A stretch of 64,000 nt of DNA from Microbacterium croceum (GCF_023091245.1 NZ_JAHWXN010000002.1:558001-622000), one strand, 5' to 3'. Counted from the stretch's first letter, positions 8,279 to 21,848 are shown. A program made the numbers and translations. The notes: generated from the letters alone by a model not told the origin.

Positions 8279-8932
8279 GTGAGCGAGAACCTGACGATCG
8301 ACGACACCGCGACACGCTGGTCGACGCCCGACCGCGCCGGGATGCCGCTGGTGGTGCTGCTGCACGGCTACGGCGCCGACGAGCACGACCTGTTCGGGCT
8401 CGTCCCCCACCTGCCGGAGGGCATCGTCGCCGCATCCGTCGCCGCGCCGCTCTCACCGCCGTGGCCCATGCCCGGCCGCTCCTGGTACCCGATCGAGGGC
8501 CTCGACGGCCGCAGCGCAGTTGCCGTCACGGCCGCAGCCGACGCCTTCCTCCGGTGGCTCGACACCGCAGGAGCGGAGGCCTCCTCCGTGGCCCTGCTCG
8601 GTTTCTCCCAAGGTGCAGCCGTCGCGCTGCAGGCCCTGCGACTGGCACCGGAGCGGTTCGGCGCCGTGGCAGCCCTCAGCGGCTACGCCACACCGGGCGA
8701 GCTGCCCCTCGACGACACCCTGAAGGAGCTCCGTCCGCCGGTGTTCTGGGGACGCGGCTCGCACGACGATGTGATCCCCCCTGCGCTGATCGATCACACC
8801 GCGCAGTGGCTGCCCGAGCACTCCGAGCTGTCCGGTCGCGTCTACATCGGCCTCACCCACAGCATCTCCGAGGAGGAGCTCGTCGACGTGCGGCTGTTCC
8901 TGGAGAAGTGGATCGACGACATCGCCCCCTGA
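8279..8932 (+). CDS. Alpha/beta hydrolase, phospholipase/carboxylesterase family
   Basis: 217 residues with the full triad of the family: Ser in GFSQGA, Asp in SHDDVIP and His in LTHSIS, plus the oxyanion LLHGYGADE near the start. It resembles small cytosolic carboxylesterases of the YpfH/EstB type that cleave short acyl esters. The start is GTG 8279; AAGGAG overlaps it, and CAGGATG just upstream could serve as -10 for a leaderless transcript. It is divergent from the Nudix gene by 72 bp. Confidence 0.85.
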   Translation: MSENLTIDDTATRWSTPDRAGMPLVVLLHGYGADEHDLFGLVPHLPEGIVAASVAAPLSPPWPMPGRSWYPIEGLDGRSAVAVTAAADAFLRWLDTAGAEASSVALLGFSQGAAVALQALRLAPERFGAVAALSGYATPGELPLDDTLKELRPPVFWGRGSHDDVIPPALIDHTAQWLPEHSELSGRVYIGLTHSISEEELVDVRLFLEKWIDDIAP

Positions 8933-8975
8933 CGTCGACGTCGATCGCCGCAGGGCCGCACGACACGCCCGAGTG

Positions 8976-9192
8976 TTGCGAAACGCGACACGCCCGGGTA
9001 TCGTCGGGGAGTCCTGTCCGCCGTGTCTGGAAGTCCTTTGATCTGATCCGTCGCCTCCGCGCCTCTCTTTCCGCGCGCTGACCCGACGATCGCCGACTCA
9101 CACGGCCCGCACCGCCCTTCGGGGGCGTCGATTCTCGACGACCCCGCCGGTGCTCCGGTGTCAGTGCACCCTCGCACTCGACAGGAGACTCC
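8976..9192 (+). promoter_or_regulatory. Promoter and long leader of the ABC-F gene
   Basis: TTGCGA (8976-8981), a 17 nt spacer and TATCGT (8999-9004) make a good housekeeping promoter, placing the start of transcription near 9010. That leaves about 180 nt of leader before ATG 9193, long for this window. The leader holds a possible 7-codon ORF (GTG 9023 to TGA 9046) and GC-rich stem-forming stretches (GCCCTTCGGGGGC; CCGCCGGTGCTCCGGTG). ABC-F resistance genes are often controlled by ribosome-mediated attenuation, so such control is plausible but not demonstrated. CGACACGCCCG is repeated at 8961 and 8987. Confidence 0.45.
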
Positions 9193-10902
9193 ATGTCCAC
9201 CCCCACCCTTCATGCCTCGGTCACTCTGGACCGGCTCACCTTCACCTGGCCTGACGGCTCGACCGCGCTGGACCAGGTGTCCGGCTCCTTCGGCGTCGGC
9301 CGCACCGGCCTCGTCGGCCGCAACGGCTCCGGCAAATCCACGCTTCTCCGGCTGATGGCCGGCGAGCTGACGCCCACGTCCGGCACCATCAGCAGCGCCG
9401 GAGACGTCGCGTATCTCCCGCAGCGACTCACGCTCGACGTCGAACGTCGGGTGTCCGAGCTCCTCGGCGTCGCTCCGGCGCTCGATGCGGTGCGTGCCAT
9501 CGCCGCGGGCGACGTCGACGCCACGCACTTCGACACCGTCGGCGACGACTGGGACATCGAGGCGCGCGCCGAGGCGTCGCTGGCCGAGGCCGGCCTCGCT
9601 CCGGACTTCCTCGATCGGCGGGTCGGCGAGCTCTCGGGGGGCGAAGCGGTGCTGGTGGCGATCGCCGGCATCCGCCTGCGCCGCGCACCCATCACCCTGC
9701 TCGACGAGCCGACCAACAACCTCGACCGCGACGCGCGCGCGAAGCTCGCCGCCATGGTCGCGGCGTGGAAGGGCACCCTGATCGTGGTGAGCCACGACGT
9801 GTCCCTGCTGGAGCTGATGGACGACACCGCCGAGCTGTACGCGCACACCCTGAGCGTGTTCGGCGGCCCGTATTCGCAGTGGCGCGCCTGGCTGGACGCC
9901 GAACAGGATGCCGCGAAGCAGGCCGAACGCGAGGCGGCGCAGTCCGTGCGCAAGGAGAAGCGGCAGCGCATCGAGGCCGAGACCAAGCTCGCGCATCGGG
10001 CACGCACGGCGAAGAAGGCCGAGCGGGAGAAGCGCGTGCCGAAGATCGTGGCGCATGGTCGAAAGATGGCCGCGGAGGTGTCGGCCGGCAAGCTGCGCAC
10101 GGAGGTCGGGGCGAAGGAGGAGGCCGCGCGCGCCGCGCACGACGAGGCGGGACGCCGCATCCGCTCCGATGCGTCGATGAACATCGAGCTGCCGGATCCG
10201 GAGGTGTCGCGCGCCCGACGCATCGCGACGATCGGCGACGGCGCGCGGTCGTGGGTGGTCCAGGGGCCGGAGCGGGTGGCGCTGGTCGGGCGCAACGGCG
10301 CCGGCAAGACCACGCTGCTGGAGCGTCTGGTGGCGAGTGCCGGTGCAGTGTCCGGCGACGCGGTCGTCCGCAACTCAGGAGAAACGGAGCCTCCGAGCCT
10401 CGAGACGCCTGATTCGGGCGACACCGACGCGGATGTCCTGAGCTGCGAACGGCCGCCTCTGCAGGCACAGGCACATACTGCCCTGGTCGGCTACCTGCCA
10501 CAGCGCGTGGACGGGCTCGAGGAAGGCCGCTCGGTGTTCGAGAACATCGCCGCGGCGGCACCGCACGTGCCGGAGAAGGAGCTGCGCAACCGGCTCGCCC
10601 GCTTCCTCATCCGCGGTGCGACGGCCGATCGACCGCTCGCCTCGCTGTCGGGAGGAGAGCGGTTCCGGGTGGCGCTGGCGACACTGCTGCTCGCCGATCC
10701 GGCACCGCATCTCGTGGTGCTCGACGAACCGACCAACAACCTCGACCTCGACACGGTCGACCAGCTCGTGGAGGCGCTGCGTGCCTATCGCGGAGCAGTG
10801 CTGGTCGTGAGCCACGACGACGCGTTCCTCGCACGGCTCGACCTGGATCTGCGGCTGGAGATCGACGCCGACGGCGCGCTGCAGGAGGTGGACGCGAGCT
10901 GA
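9193..10902 (+). CDS. ABC-F family ATP-binding protein
   Basis: 569 residues: two ABC ATPase domains and no membrane segment. Domain 1 has Walker A GRNGSGKST near residue 38, signature LSGGEA and Walker B LLDEPTNNL. A Lys/Arg/Ala-rich helical linker follows at about 235-330. Domain 2 has GRNGAGKTT, LSGGER and VLDEPTNNL. ABC-F proteins act on the ribosome E site, in translation control or antibiotic protection. Domain 2 carries an extra stretch of about 35 residues (392-425) just before the usual VGYLPQ motif, coded by a palindromic repeat. ATG 9193 has an AGGAG site. Whether it confers resistance cannot be decided from sequence. Confidence 0.9.
   Translation: MSTPTLHASVTLDRLTFTWPDGSTALDQVSGSFGVGRTGLVGRNGSGKSTLLRLMAGELTPTSGTISSAGDVAYLPQRLTLDVERRVSELLGVAPALDAVRAIAAGDVDATHFDTVGDDWDIEARAEASLAEAGLAPDFLDRRVGELSGGEAVLVAIAGIRLRRAPITLLDEPTNNLDRDARAKLAAMVAAWKGTLIVVSHDVSLLELMDDTAELYAHTLSVFGGPYSQWRAWLDAEQDAAKQAEREAAQSVRKEKRQRIEAETKLAHRARTAKKAEREKRVPKIVAHGRKMAAEVSAGKLRTEVGAKEEAARAAHDEAGRRIRSDASMNIELPDPEVSRARRIATIGDGARSWVVQGPERVALVGRNGAGKTTLLERLVASAGAVSGDAVVRNSGETEPPSLETPDSGDTDADVLSCERPPLQAQAHTALVGYLPQRVDGLEEGRSVFENIAAAAPHVPEKELRNRLARFLIRGATADRPLASLSGGERFRVALATLLLADPAPHLVVLDEPTNNLDLDTVDQLVEALRAYRGAVLVVSHDDAFLARLDLDLRLEIDADGALQEVDAS
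10366..10450. repeat. In-frame palindromic insertion in ABC-F domain 2
   Basis: GTCCGCAACTCAGGAG (10366-10381) and GTCCTGAGCTGCGAAC (10435-10450) are inverted copies matching at 13 of 16 positions. Together with the sequence between them they encode a Ser/Thr/Asp/Pro-rich segment absent from the usual ABC-F layout. The word CCGCAACTCAGGAG also occurs at 24808-24821 between genes. Confidence 0.65.
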
Positions 10903-10927
10903 TGACGCCCGTGACGGTCCTCCTGTG

Positions 10928-12019
10928 TCACACGACAGGGCGCAGGGGGACCTTCACATCGGCTCCGGCCTCTTCCGTGATCCGGGCCCCCATCTGCACG
11001 AACGTCGGCTCGGAGATGAACCCGCCGGCGAACAGCGCCTGCCCCTGCGCGAAACCGGAGGAGCGACGGATGGCTTCATCCGACGCGAACCCGAACACGT
11101 CGGCGATCTCCGCGAGGTCGCGCGGCGCGTTCACCCGCATCAGGGCGAGGTTGTCGCACTGCGAGAGCACGTTCGGGTGGATCTTGGTCGGGCGCTGGGT
11201 CGACAGGAGCAGCCAGAGGCCGAACTTCCGGCCCTCCGCGGCGATCTGCACGAGCTGCGCGGTGAGAGCGCGCTCGACAGCGGTCTGCGGGTTCGGCGAG
11301 CAGATGTTGTGGGCCTCGTCGATGACGATCAGCACGGGACGGCGCTCCTCACGGCGCGCCCAGAGGTGCTCGAGCACCGCGAGGGCAGCGACCTTCGGTT
11401 CGACCGGATGCGCGAACCCGCCCAGATCGAGGACGGTGGCATGAGGACGTTCGTCGATGGTCTCGAGCACGGTCGACGCACCTCGCGACCACAGGTCCCA
11501 GTCCAGCACCTGCAGGTTCTCCATGCGGTTCGCCAACCGCGCCTCGCCCGGGTCGCCCGATGCGCGCAGGCGTCCGAGCAGGTGCTCCGCATCGAAGTCC
11601 TGAGCGTCCACCCCGGCGTGCAGCAGCACGTTGTACTCATCGGCATCCGCGATGGGATCCAGCTGGAGCACCGCCGCCTTCGACGCCACCGAGAGCTCGG
11701 TGTAGCGCACGTGCAGAGGCTCGCCGCCGGAAGGCCCGGAGCGGAACACGCGGATGTCCCGCTCAGAGATCGTCGATGCATCGTCGCCCTGTGCCGATGG
11801 ACGTGTCTCGCGCAGCCGGGTGTAGTCGCCGTTCGGGTCGAGGATGAGCAGCGGCAGCTCCGTCTTCAGCAGGAGCTGCTCCAGCACCACGCCCAGCGCA
11901 TAGGTCTTGCCGCTGCCGCTCTGACCGCACCAGAAGGTGTGCCGGTTGAACCGTCGGGCGTCGAGCTGCACAGGGATCTCGGGGTCGCCGAAGGCACTCC
12001 CGATCGTGAGATTCGTCAT
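10928..12019 (-). CDS. HerA/FtsK-like ATP-binding protein
   Basis: 363 residues from ATG 12019 (MTNLTIGSAF). Walker A GQSGSGKT is at 32-39, Walker B VLIVIDEAHNI is around D234-E235, and a downstream STQRP motif is typical of the HerA helicase/translocase branch of RecA-like ATPases. The N-terminal region is short, without the HAS barrel of archaeal HerA. No NurA nuclease, SIR2 or other defence partner lies next to it: the neighbours are the ABC-F gene (convergent, 25 bp) and a DUF1254 gene (divergent). The role is unknown; DNA translocation in repair is the family expectation. Confidence 0.8.
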   Translation of the reverse strand: MTNLTIGSAFGDPEIPVQLDARRFNRHTFWCGQSGSGKTYALGVVLEQLLLKTELPLLILDPNGDYTRLRETRPSAQGDDASTISERDIRVFRSGPSGGEPLHVRYTELSVASKAAVLQLDPIADADEYNVLLHAGVDAQDFDAEHLLGRLRASGDPGEARLANRMENLQVLDWDLWSRGASTVLETIDERPHATVLDLGGFAHPVEPKVAALAVLEHLWARREERRPVLIVIDEAHNICSPNPQTAVERALTAQLVQIAAEGRKFGLWLLLSTQRPTKIHPNVLSQCDNLALMRVNAPRDLAEIADVFGFASDEAIRRSSGFAQGQALFAGGFISEPTFVQMGARITEEAGADVKVPLRPVV

Positions 12020-12176
12020 CGTGCGATGTGCCTTTCGTTCGCGCCGCGTCCCGCACGGTGCCTTCGTACCGAGAAGGAGACCTGCGAGTCTTCGTGATCG
12101 AGATCTTCCTCGCTCGGGGATGCGCGCGCCAGTGCGGATGCTCCAGGATGGGCGTATCTCCGAAGAAGGGCAGCCC

Positions 12177-13124
12177 ATGGTCGACTCCTCCGTCCACGTC
12201 ACATTCGAGAACTTCGTCCGCGTCGAGAGCTCCCGCATGTTCGCCGGCATCGCCGCCGCGGCCGGCGGATCGAACATCTGGAACCACTACCGGACCCCGA
12301 CGCCGATCGACCAGCAGACCGTCATCCGCATGAATCGCGACACGCTCTACAGCGCCACCATCATCGATGTGTCCCAGGGCGCGACCATCACGATCCCGGA
12401 TGCCGGTGAGCGCTACATCTCGGTCATGTTCGTGAACGAGGACCACTACATCAACCTGGTGCTGCACTCCGGCGGCACGTACGACCTCACCGCCGACGCG
12501 CTCGGCAGCGACTTCGTGCTCGCGGCCGCGCGGGTGCTGGTCGACCCGGAGGATCCGGCGGATGTCGCGGCAGTGAACGCGCTGCAGGATCAGCTCGCGC
12601 TCTCCTCTGTCGCGGGCGGGCAGTTCACCCCTGCCCCGTATGACGAGGTCTCCTTCGCGGCGACGCGCGGCGCGATCCTCGAGCTCGCGAAGGGACTGGG
12701 CGGTTTCGACCGCGCCTTCGGCAGGAAGGAGGACGTCGACCCGATCCGACACCTGCTCGGCGCGGCCGCCGGATGGGGCGGCCTGCCGGAGACCGAGGCG
12801 TTCTACATCAACGTCAACCCGGAGCTGCCGGTCGGCGAGTACACGCTGACGATCGGAGACGTCCCGGTCGACGGCTTCTGGTCGATCTCGCTGTACAACG
12901 CCGACGGCTACTTCGAGGAGAACCCGTCCGGCGCCTACAGCGTGAACAACATCACAGGCCAGCGCGACGACGACGGCACGATCACGGTGCGCTTCGGCGG
13001 CGATCCGTCGGCGCCCAACGCGCTGCCGATCACGGAGGGCTGGAACTACCTGGTGCGGTTGTATCGCCCGCGCCCCGAGGTGCGGGACGGCTCCTGGACC
13101 TTCCCTGGCATCCGCCGGAAGTGA
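12177..13124 (+). CDS. DUF1254/DUF1214 domain-containing protein
   Basis: 315 residues from ATG 12177, preceded by GAAGAAGGG. The N-terminal part (VIRMNRDTLYSATIIDVSQG, then YISVMFVNEDHY) is the DUF1254 pattern and the C-terminal part (GFWSISLYNADGYF to WNYLVRLYRP) is DUF1214. Members form a beta-rich fold; no reaction is established. No signal peptide is visible, so it is probably cytosolic. The 315-residue length is usual for the single-chain two-domain form. Confidence 0.85.
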   Translation: MVDSSVHVTFENFVRVESSRMFAGIAAAAGGSNIWNHYRTPTPIDQQTVIRMNRDTLYSATIIDVSQGATITIPDAGERYISVMFVNEDHYINLVLHSGGTYDLTADALGSDFVLAAARVLVDPEDPADVAAVNALQDQLALSSVAGGQFTPAPYDEVSFAATRGAILELAKGLGGFDRAFGRKEDVDPIRHLLGAAAGWGGLPETEAFYINVNPELPVGEYTLTIGDVPVDGFWSISLYNADGYFEENPSGAYSVNNITGQRDDDGTITVRFGGDPSAPNALPITEGWNYLVRLYRPRPEVRDGSWTFPGIRRK

Positions 13125-13168
13125 TCCGCAGCGCGCCGGATGTCGGTGGCAGGCGTGATGATGGAGGG

Positions 13169-17809
<4,641 letters not shown>

Positions 17810-17814
17810 GAGCC

Positions 17815-18630
17815 ATGATCCGAGAGTTCACCACCGGCGTGCGTCTCCTGTTGCGCGGCTTCGGACTATGGCGCACGCGGCCGGGCCTGATGGCGCTCGG
17901 TCTGATCCCCGCGGTCATCGCGATCATCGTGCTCGCCGCCGTGCTGGTGCCCCTCGTGCTGGGCACCGGGTCGATCTCGACCTGGATCACACCCTTCGCC
18001 GACGGCTGGATCGAGCCGTGGCGCGGACTGCTGCGCGGCGCGGTCAGCCTCGTCATCATCGCGGCCGGTCTCGCCCTCGCGGGCGCCGTCTTCACCGCCC
18101 TCACCCTCACGATCGGCGACCCGTTCTATCAGCGCATCTGGCACGCCGTGGAGCGCGACCTCGGCGATGCGCCTCCGGCCGACGGCGGCAGTTTCTGGAC
18201 CACGGTCGGCGAGGGCCTTCGCCTCGTGCTGCTCGGTCTGCTGATCGCGATCCTCGTGCTCGTGCTCGGGCTGCTCCCCCTGATCGGCGGCTTCCTCGGC
18301 CCCGTCGCCGGTATCGTGCTCTCCGGGCGGATGCTGGCCCGCGAGCTGACCGGTCGCGCGTTCGACGCCCGCGACCTCAGCCCCGCTGACCGTGCGGCGC
18401 TGTTCGGCGGCAGCAGGGCGCGGGTGCTCGGCTTCGGTGTCGCGACGCAGTTGTGCTTCCTCATTCCCGGCGGCGCGGTCGCGGTCATGCCCGCGGCCGT
18501 GGCCGGTGCCACGATGCTCGCCCGCACCATGACCGAGCGCACGCCCACGCCGGCGCCGGGCTCGTCGCCCTTCGTCGAGCTCAGGATCCCGGGCTCAGGG
18601 CCCCACGAACCGCCGACGGGACTCCGCTGA
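17815..18630 (+). CDS. EI24 domain-containing membrane protein
   Basis: 271 residues with five to six membrane helices starting near residue 25. The GDPFYQRIW motif after the third helix is characteristic of the EI24/CysZ family. CysZ relatives move sulfate, but the actinobacterial EI24 proteins have no proven substrate. The start is ATG 17815, five bases after the lhr stop. The last 20 residues (FVELRIPGSGPHE...) are coded by two copies of the GCTCAGG-type repeat and look like an added tail. The stop overlaps the nei2 start (TGATG). Confidence 0.8.
   Translation: MIREFTTGVRLLLRGFGLWRTRPGLMALGLIPAVIAIIVLAAVLVPLVLGTGSISTWITPFADGWIEPWRGLLRGAVSLVIIAAGLALAGAVFTALTLTIGDPFYQRIWHAVERDLGDAPPADGGSFWTTVGEGLRLVLLGLLIAILVLVLGLLPLIGGFLGPVAGIVLSGRMLARELTGRAFDARDLSPADRAALFGGSRARVLGFGVATQLCFLIPGGAVAVMPAAVAGATMLARTMTERTPTPAPGSSPFVELRIPGSGPHEPPTGLR
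18566..18602 (+). repeat. Dispersed repeat at the 3' end of the EI24 gene
   Basis: CGCCCTTCGTCGAGCTCAGGA followed at once by TCCCGGGCTCAGGGCC places two GCTCAGG cores in tandem. The element codes for the C-terminal tail of the membrane protein just before its stop. Confidence 0.6.
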
Positions 18631-19403
18631 TGCCCGAGGGCGACACCGTCTTCCGCACGGCGCGACGACTCGATGAGGCACTGGCTGGCTCCATCGCCAC
18701 CCGCTTCGACCTGCGCGTGCCGCAGGCCGCCACGGTCGATCTGACCGGTCAGCCGATCCACGGCGTGGCGGCGCGCGGCAAGCACCTGCTGCTGCGGATC
18801 GGCGACAGCACCCTGCATTCGCACCTGCGCATGGACGGCGCCTGGTTCGTCTACCGGCCGGGCGAGAAGTGGCGGCATCCGGCCTTCAAGGTGCGCGCGA
18901 TCGTCGGCACCGCCGAGCGTGAGGCGGTCGGTGTCGACATCGCCGAGATCGAGGTCGTTCCCACGCGCGACGAGAGTCAGCTGGTCGGCCATCTGGGCCC
19001 CGATCCGCTCGCTGCGGACTGGGACGCGGCCGAGGCCGTGCGTCGTCTCAGCGCCGACACCCGCAGCATCCACGTCGCCCTGCTCGACCAGCGCAACGTC
19101 GCGGGCTTCGGCAACGAGTACGCCGCAGAACTCCTGTTCCTCCGCGGAATCTTGCCGACCACCCCGACACCGGAGGTCGACACCACCGCGCTGATCGACC
19201 TGGGCGTGCGCACCATCCGCGCCAACCGCGACCGCTCAGGACGCACGTTCACCGGCATCGATCGCCCCGGCCAGGCCACGTGGGTCTATGGCCGCGCGGG
19301 AAAGCCGTGCCGCCGCTGCGGAACCCGCATCCGACGGGGTGAACAGGGCGCTGATCCGACCCGGGAACGGATCACTTTCTGGTGCCCCTCGTGCCAGCGG
19401 TGA
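18630..19403 (+). CDS. nei2: Endonuclease VIII-like DNA glycosylase Nei2
   Basis: 257 residues of the Fpg/Nei family. MPEGDT gives the catalytic Pro2 and Glu3, GKHLLL the conserved lysine, LDQRNVAGFGNEY the H2TH element, and a C-terminal zinc finger of the form C-x2-C-x16-C-x2-C ends the protein (CRRCGT ... CPSCQR). It removes oxidised pyrimidines and cuts the abasic site. The sequence closely follows the mycobacterial Nei2 pattern, whose gene also neighbours lhr. The start overlaps the EI24 stop, so translation is probably coupled. Confidence 0.92.
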   Translation: MPEGDTVFRTARRLDEALAGSIATRFDLRVPQAATVDLTGQPIHGVAARGKHLLLRIGDSTLHSHLRMDGAWFVYRPGEKWRHPAFKVRAIVGTAEREAVGVDIAEIEVVPTRDESQLVGHLGPDPLAADWDAAEAVRRLSADTRSIHVALLDQRNVAGFGNEYAAELLFLRGILPTTPTPEVDTTALIDLGVRTIRANRDRSGRTFTGIDRPGQATWVYGRAGKPCRRCGTRIRRGEQGADPTRERITFWCPSCQR

Positions 19404-19485
19404 CCAGCATCCCGGCGAGGGAATGAATCCGCCAGTCCCATGGTTATGCATATATCCGGGGAATCTCCGGAGCACGGGAGGAATC

Positions 19486-19893
19486 GTGGGCAAGAACTAC
19501 ATCGACATCGAGAACGACCAGGGCGCCACGCTGCGGTATCGCAAGCACGCGAACGGTCGCGGTCTGGTCGCGCACGGCGCGAAGGTGCACCCGCAGGCGC
19601 ACATCGAAGCCGGCGCCTACATCGAACCGGGTGCGCGCATCGGCGCCGGGGCGACGATCGCACGGGGTGCGTGGATCGAACCGGATGCCGTGATCGGCGA
19701 AGGGGCGCACATCGAGGCGCACGCCCACATCGGCCAGGGCGCGGCGATCGGCGACAACGCGTATGTCGGCGTCCGCACCGACGTCGGCGCCGGTGCCCGC
19801 ATCGTCCGAGGAGCCCGCATCGGCGACGACGAGACAGTCGCGGCCGGTCTCACGGTGGCCACGAACCCCAAGGGTCTCTGGCTCGCCGCCTGA
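19486..19893 (+). CDS. Left-handed beta-helix hexapeptide-repeat protein
   Basis: 135 residues. From residue 30 on there are about fifteen hexapeptides of the form [AIV]-G-A-G-A-x (AHIEAGAYIEPGARIGAG and similar), which fold as a left-handed parallel beta-helix seen in acyl/acetyltransferases and gamma-carbonic anhydrases. No clear catalytic His triad is visible, so the enzyme class is open. GTG 19486 follows GGGAGG at the right distance. The 80 bp upstream are unusually AT-rich (TTATGCATATAT) and may hold its own promoter. Confidence 0.75.
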   Translation: MGKNYIDIENDQGATLRYRKHANGRGLVAHGAKVHPQAHIEAGAYIEPGARIGAGATIARGAWIEPDAVIGEGAHIEAHAHIGQGAAIGDNAYVGVRTDVGAGARIVRGARIGDDETVAAGLTVATNPKGLWLAA

Positions 19894-19918
19894 ACCACCC
19901 TGCCCCGGAGCGCGGCCG

Positions 19919-20578
19919 CTACAGCAGCCGCCGCTCCGAGGCCCACGCCGTCAGTTCATGCCGTGAGGAGAGCTGCAGTTTGCGCAGCACTGCGGACACG
20001 TGCGTCTCGACCGTCTTGATCGAGATGAACAGTTCCGCGGCGACCTCCTTGTAGGCGTAACCGCGGGCGATGAGGCGCATGACCTCCTGCTCTCGCGCGG
20101 AGAGCCGGTCGAGCTCGTCGTTCGCGGTCGCGGTCTCCCCCGACACCGCGCCGAATGCGTCGAGGACGAAGCCCGCCAGCCGCGGCGAGAACACCGCATC
20201 GCCGCCGGCCACCGCATGCACAGCGCTGCTGACCTCGACGCCCGACGACCCCTTGGTGATGTAGCCGCGCGCACCGGCACGGATGACCCGCACCACGTCG
20301 GACGCCGCGTCCGAGACGCTGAGTGCGAGGAACTTCGACGTCGTGGGCGCGCTGCCGCGGATCACGGCTTCCCCACCACTGGCGTCATCACCGCTGCCAC
20401 CGGGAAGGTGCACGTCGAGCAGCACGATGTCGGGAACCGTCTCACGGATCACAGCGATCGCGGAGGGCACGTCGGCTGCTTCCCCCACCACGTCGACGCT
20501 GTCGTCGAGGTCGGCGCGGAGGCCGGAGCGGAAGATCGAGTGATCGTCGACGATCACCACGCGCACGCGGTCAGCCAC
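19919..20578 (-). CDS. LuxR-type (NarL/FixJ) response regulator
   Basis: 219 residues. The receiver domain carries VVIVDDHS at 8-15 and the phospho-acceptor Asp55 in LLDVHLPGG. An insertion rich in Gly/Ser/Asp follows the Asp loop. The LuxR helix-turn-helix is at about 155-215 (LSAREQEVMRLIARGYAYKEVA). Its start overlaps the end of the kinase gene by 8 bp, so they form a two-component pair. By analogy with other PspC-linked pairs it probably answers envelope or cell-wall stress. Confidence 0.92.
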   Translation of the reverse strand: MADRVRVVIVDDHSIFRSGLRADLDDSVDVVGEAADVPSAIAVIRETVPDIVLLDVHLPGGSGDDASGGEAVIRGSAPTTSKFLALSVSDAASDVVRVIRAGARGYITKGSSGVEVSSAVHAVAGGDAVFSPRLAGFVLDAFGAVSGETATANDELDRLSAREQEVMRLIARGYAYKEVAAELFISIKTVETHVSAVLRKLQLSSRHELTAWASERRLL

Positions 20579-21848
20579 GGTTCTCCCCCGTCGTCGTGAA
20601 GGTCAGGTGCACCTCGGTGCCGCTGTCGGTGCTGCGCACGGTGGCACTGCCTCCGGCGCGGCGCATGCGTCCGATGATCGACTGTCGGACACCGAGCCGA
20701 TCACTCGGAACCGTGTCGAGGTCGAACCCGGCGCCGCGGTCGCGGATGAAGACGTCGACGCCCGAGGCGCTGCCCTCGATGTAGACCGAGATCTCTCCAC
20801 CCGCGTGCCGTGCGGCATTCACCATCGCCTCCCGCGCCGCCGCGGCCAGCTCCCCGCTCGCGCGCTCCGCCGACAATCCGGCGGAGACCACGTCGATCCG
20901 CACCGGATAGTCGAGCTCGAGCGCGCCCGCGTAGTCGCGCAGGTCGGTGGGCAGGTCGCTGTCGGCGGGTGCATCTCCGTCGTACAGCCAGGCACGCAGC
21001 TCGCGCTCCTGCGCCCTGGCCAAGCGAGCCGCCTCGCTCGAGGCTCCCGCCCGGTTCTGGATCAGTGCGAGTGTCTGCAGCACCGAGTCGTGCAGGTGCG
21101 CGGCCATCTCGCTGCGCTGCTCTTCGCGGATACGGCGGGTGCGCTCCCCGGCGAGATCCCGCCAGCGATGGATGAGCGTCGATGAGGCGACAGCCAGGAT
21201 GCCGGCCAGCGGCAGCAGCGCGATCAGGAACTGGATGCCGCCAGTGGCGCGAGACAGCAGCACGAAGAAGAGCACCACGAGCAACGCGACCGCGAGGATA
21301 CGGACCACGGTGGTGTGCCGGGGGCCGCGAGCGGTGTCGGTGCGATCGATCAGCGTCGCCCACAGCCCTGCAGCCGTCGCGAGGACCACGGATGCCGTCG
21401 CCGTCAGCACAGCCGGCGCCTGCGAGAGCACACTGCCGGTGGGACTCCCGCCCACCGACCACGACGCGAGGATCAGCACCCCGAGTGCGGCCGGTGCCAG
21501 CAGGATCCAGGCCACCGGCACCCGTCGGGACGGAGCGGACCCGCCTGCCGACGCAGCCGCCGCAGGCTCACCCTCGGTGCCGTCAGCGACCGTGTCTGGC
21601 GCGGCATCCGTCCACGGCGTGAACACCCAGCACCAGGCATACAGGAGCACTCCCGCGCCGCCGCACAGGGTGAGCGCAATGAAGAGCGCGCGGATCATCC
21701 ACACCGGTGCGCCGAGGTGACGCGCAAGGCCCGCGCTGACGCCCGAGACCAGGCATTCGCGGTCCCTGGTGAGCGCCGGGCGCGGAGGCGCGGCGACACG
21801 GGGAGGGCGCGCGGAGGCGGGCGGCGCGGAAGAGGACATGTCGCCCAT
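20571..21848 (-). CDS. Sensor histidine kinase with N-terminal PspC domain
   Basis: 425 residues. A PspC domain occupies about 25-75 (RECLVSGVSAGLARHLG). Four to five membrane helices follow to about residue 215, then a HisKA_3 dimer helix with MAAHLHDSVLQTLA and a C-terminal ATPase (FIRDRGAGFDL). The layout is that of actinobacterial LiaS/PspC kinases. The start could be ATG 21848 or ATG 21839; the second has GGATGG eight bases before it. It is divergent from a PspC/LiaF-like protein gene, which may be its inhibitor or target. Confidence 0.9.
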   Translation of the reverse strand: MGDMSSSAPPASARPPRVAAPPRPALTRDRECLVSGVSAGLARHLGAPVWMIRALFIALTLCGGAGVLLYAWCWVFTPWTDAAPDTVADGTEGEPAAAASAGGSAPSRRVPVAWILLAPAALGVLILASWSVGGSPTGSVLSQAPAVLTATASVVLATAAGLWATLIDRTDTARGPRHTTVVRILAVALLVVLFFVLLSRATGGIQFLIALLPLAGILAVASSTLIHRWRDLAGERTRRIREEQRSEMAAHLHDSVLQTLALIQNRAGASSEAARLARAQERELRAWLYDGDAPADSDLPTDLRDYAGALELDYPVRIDVVSAGLSAERASGELAAAAREAMVNAARHAGGEISVYIEGSASGVDVFIRDRGAGFDLDTVPSDRLGVRQSIIGRMRRAGGSATVRSTDSGTEVHLTFTTTGENRG

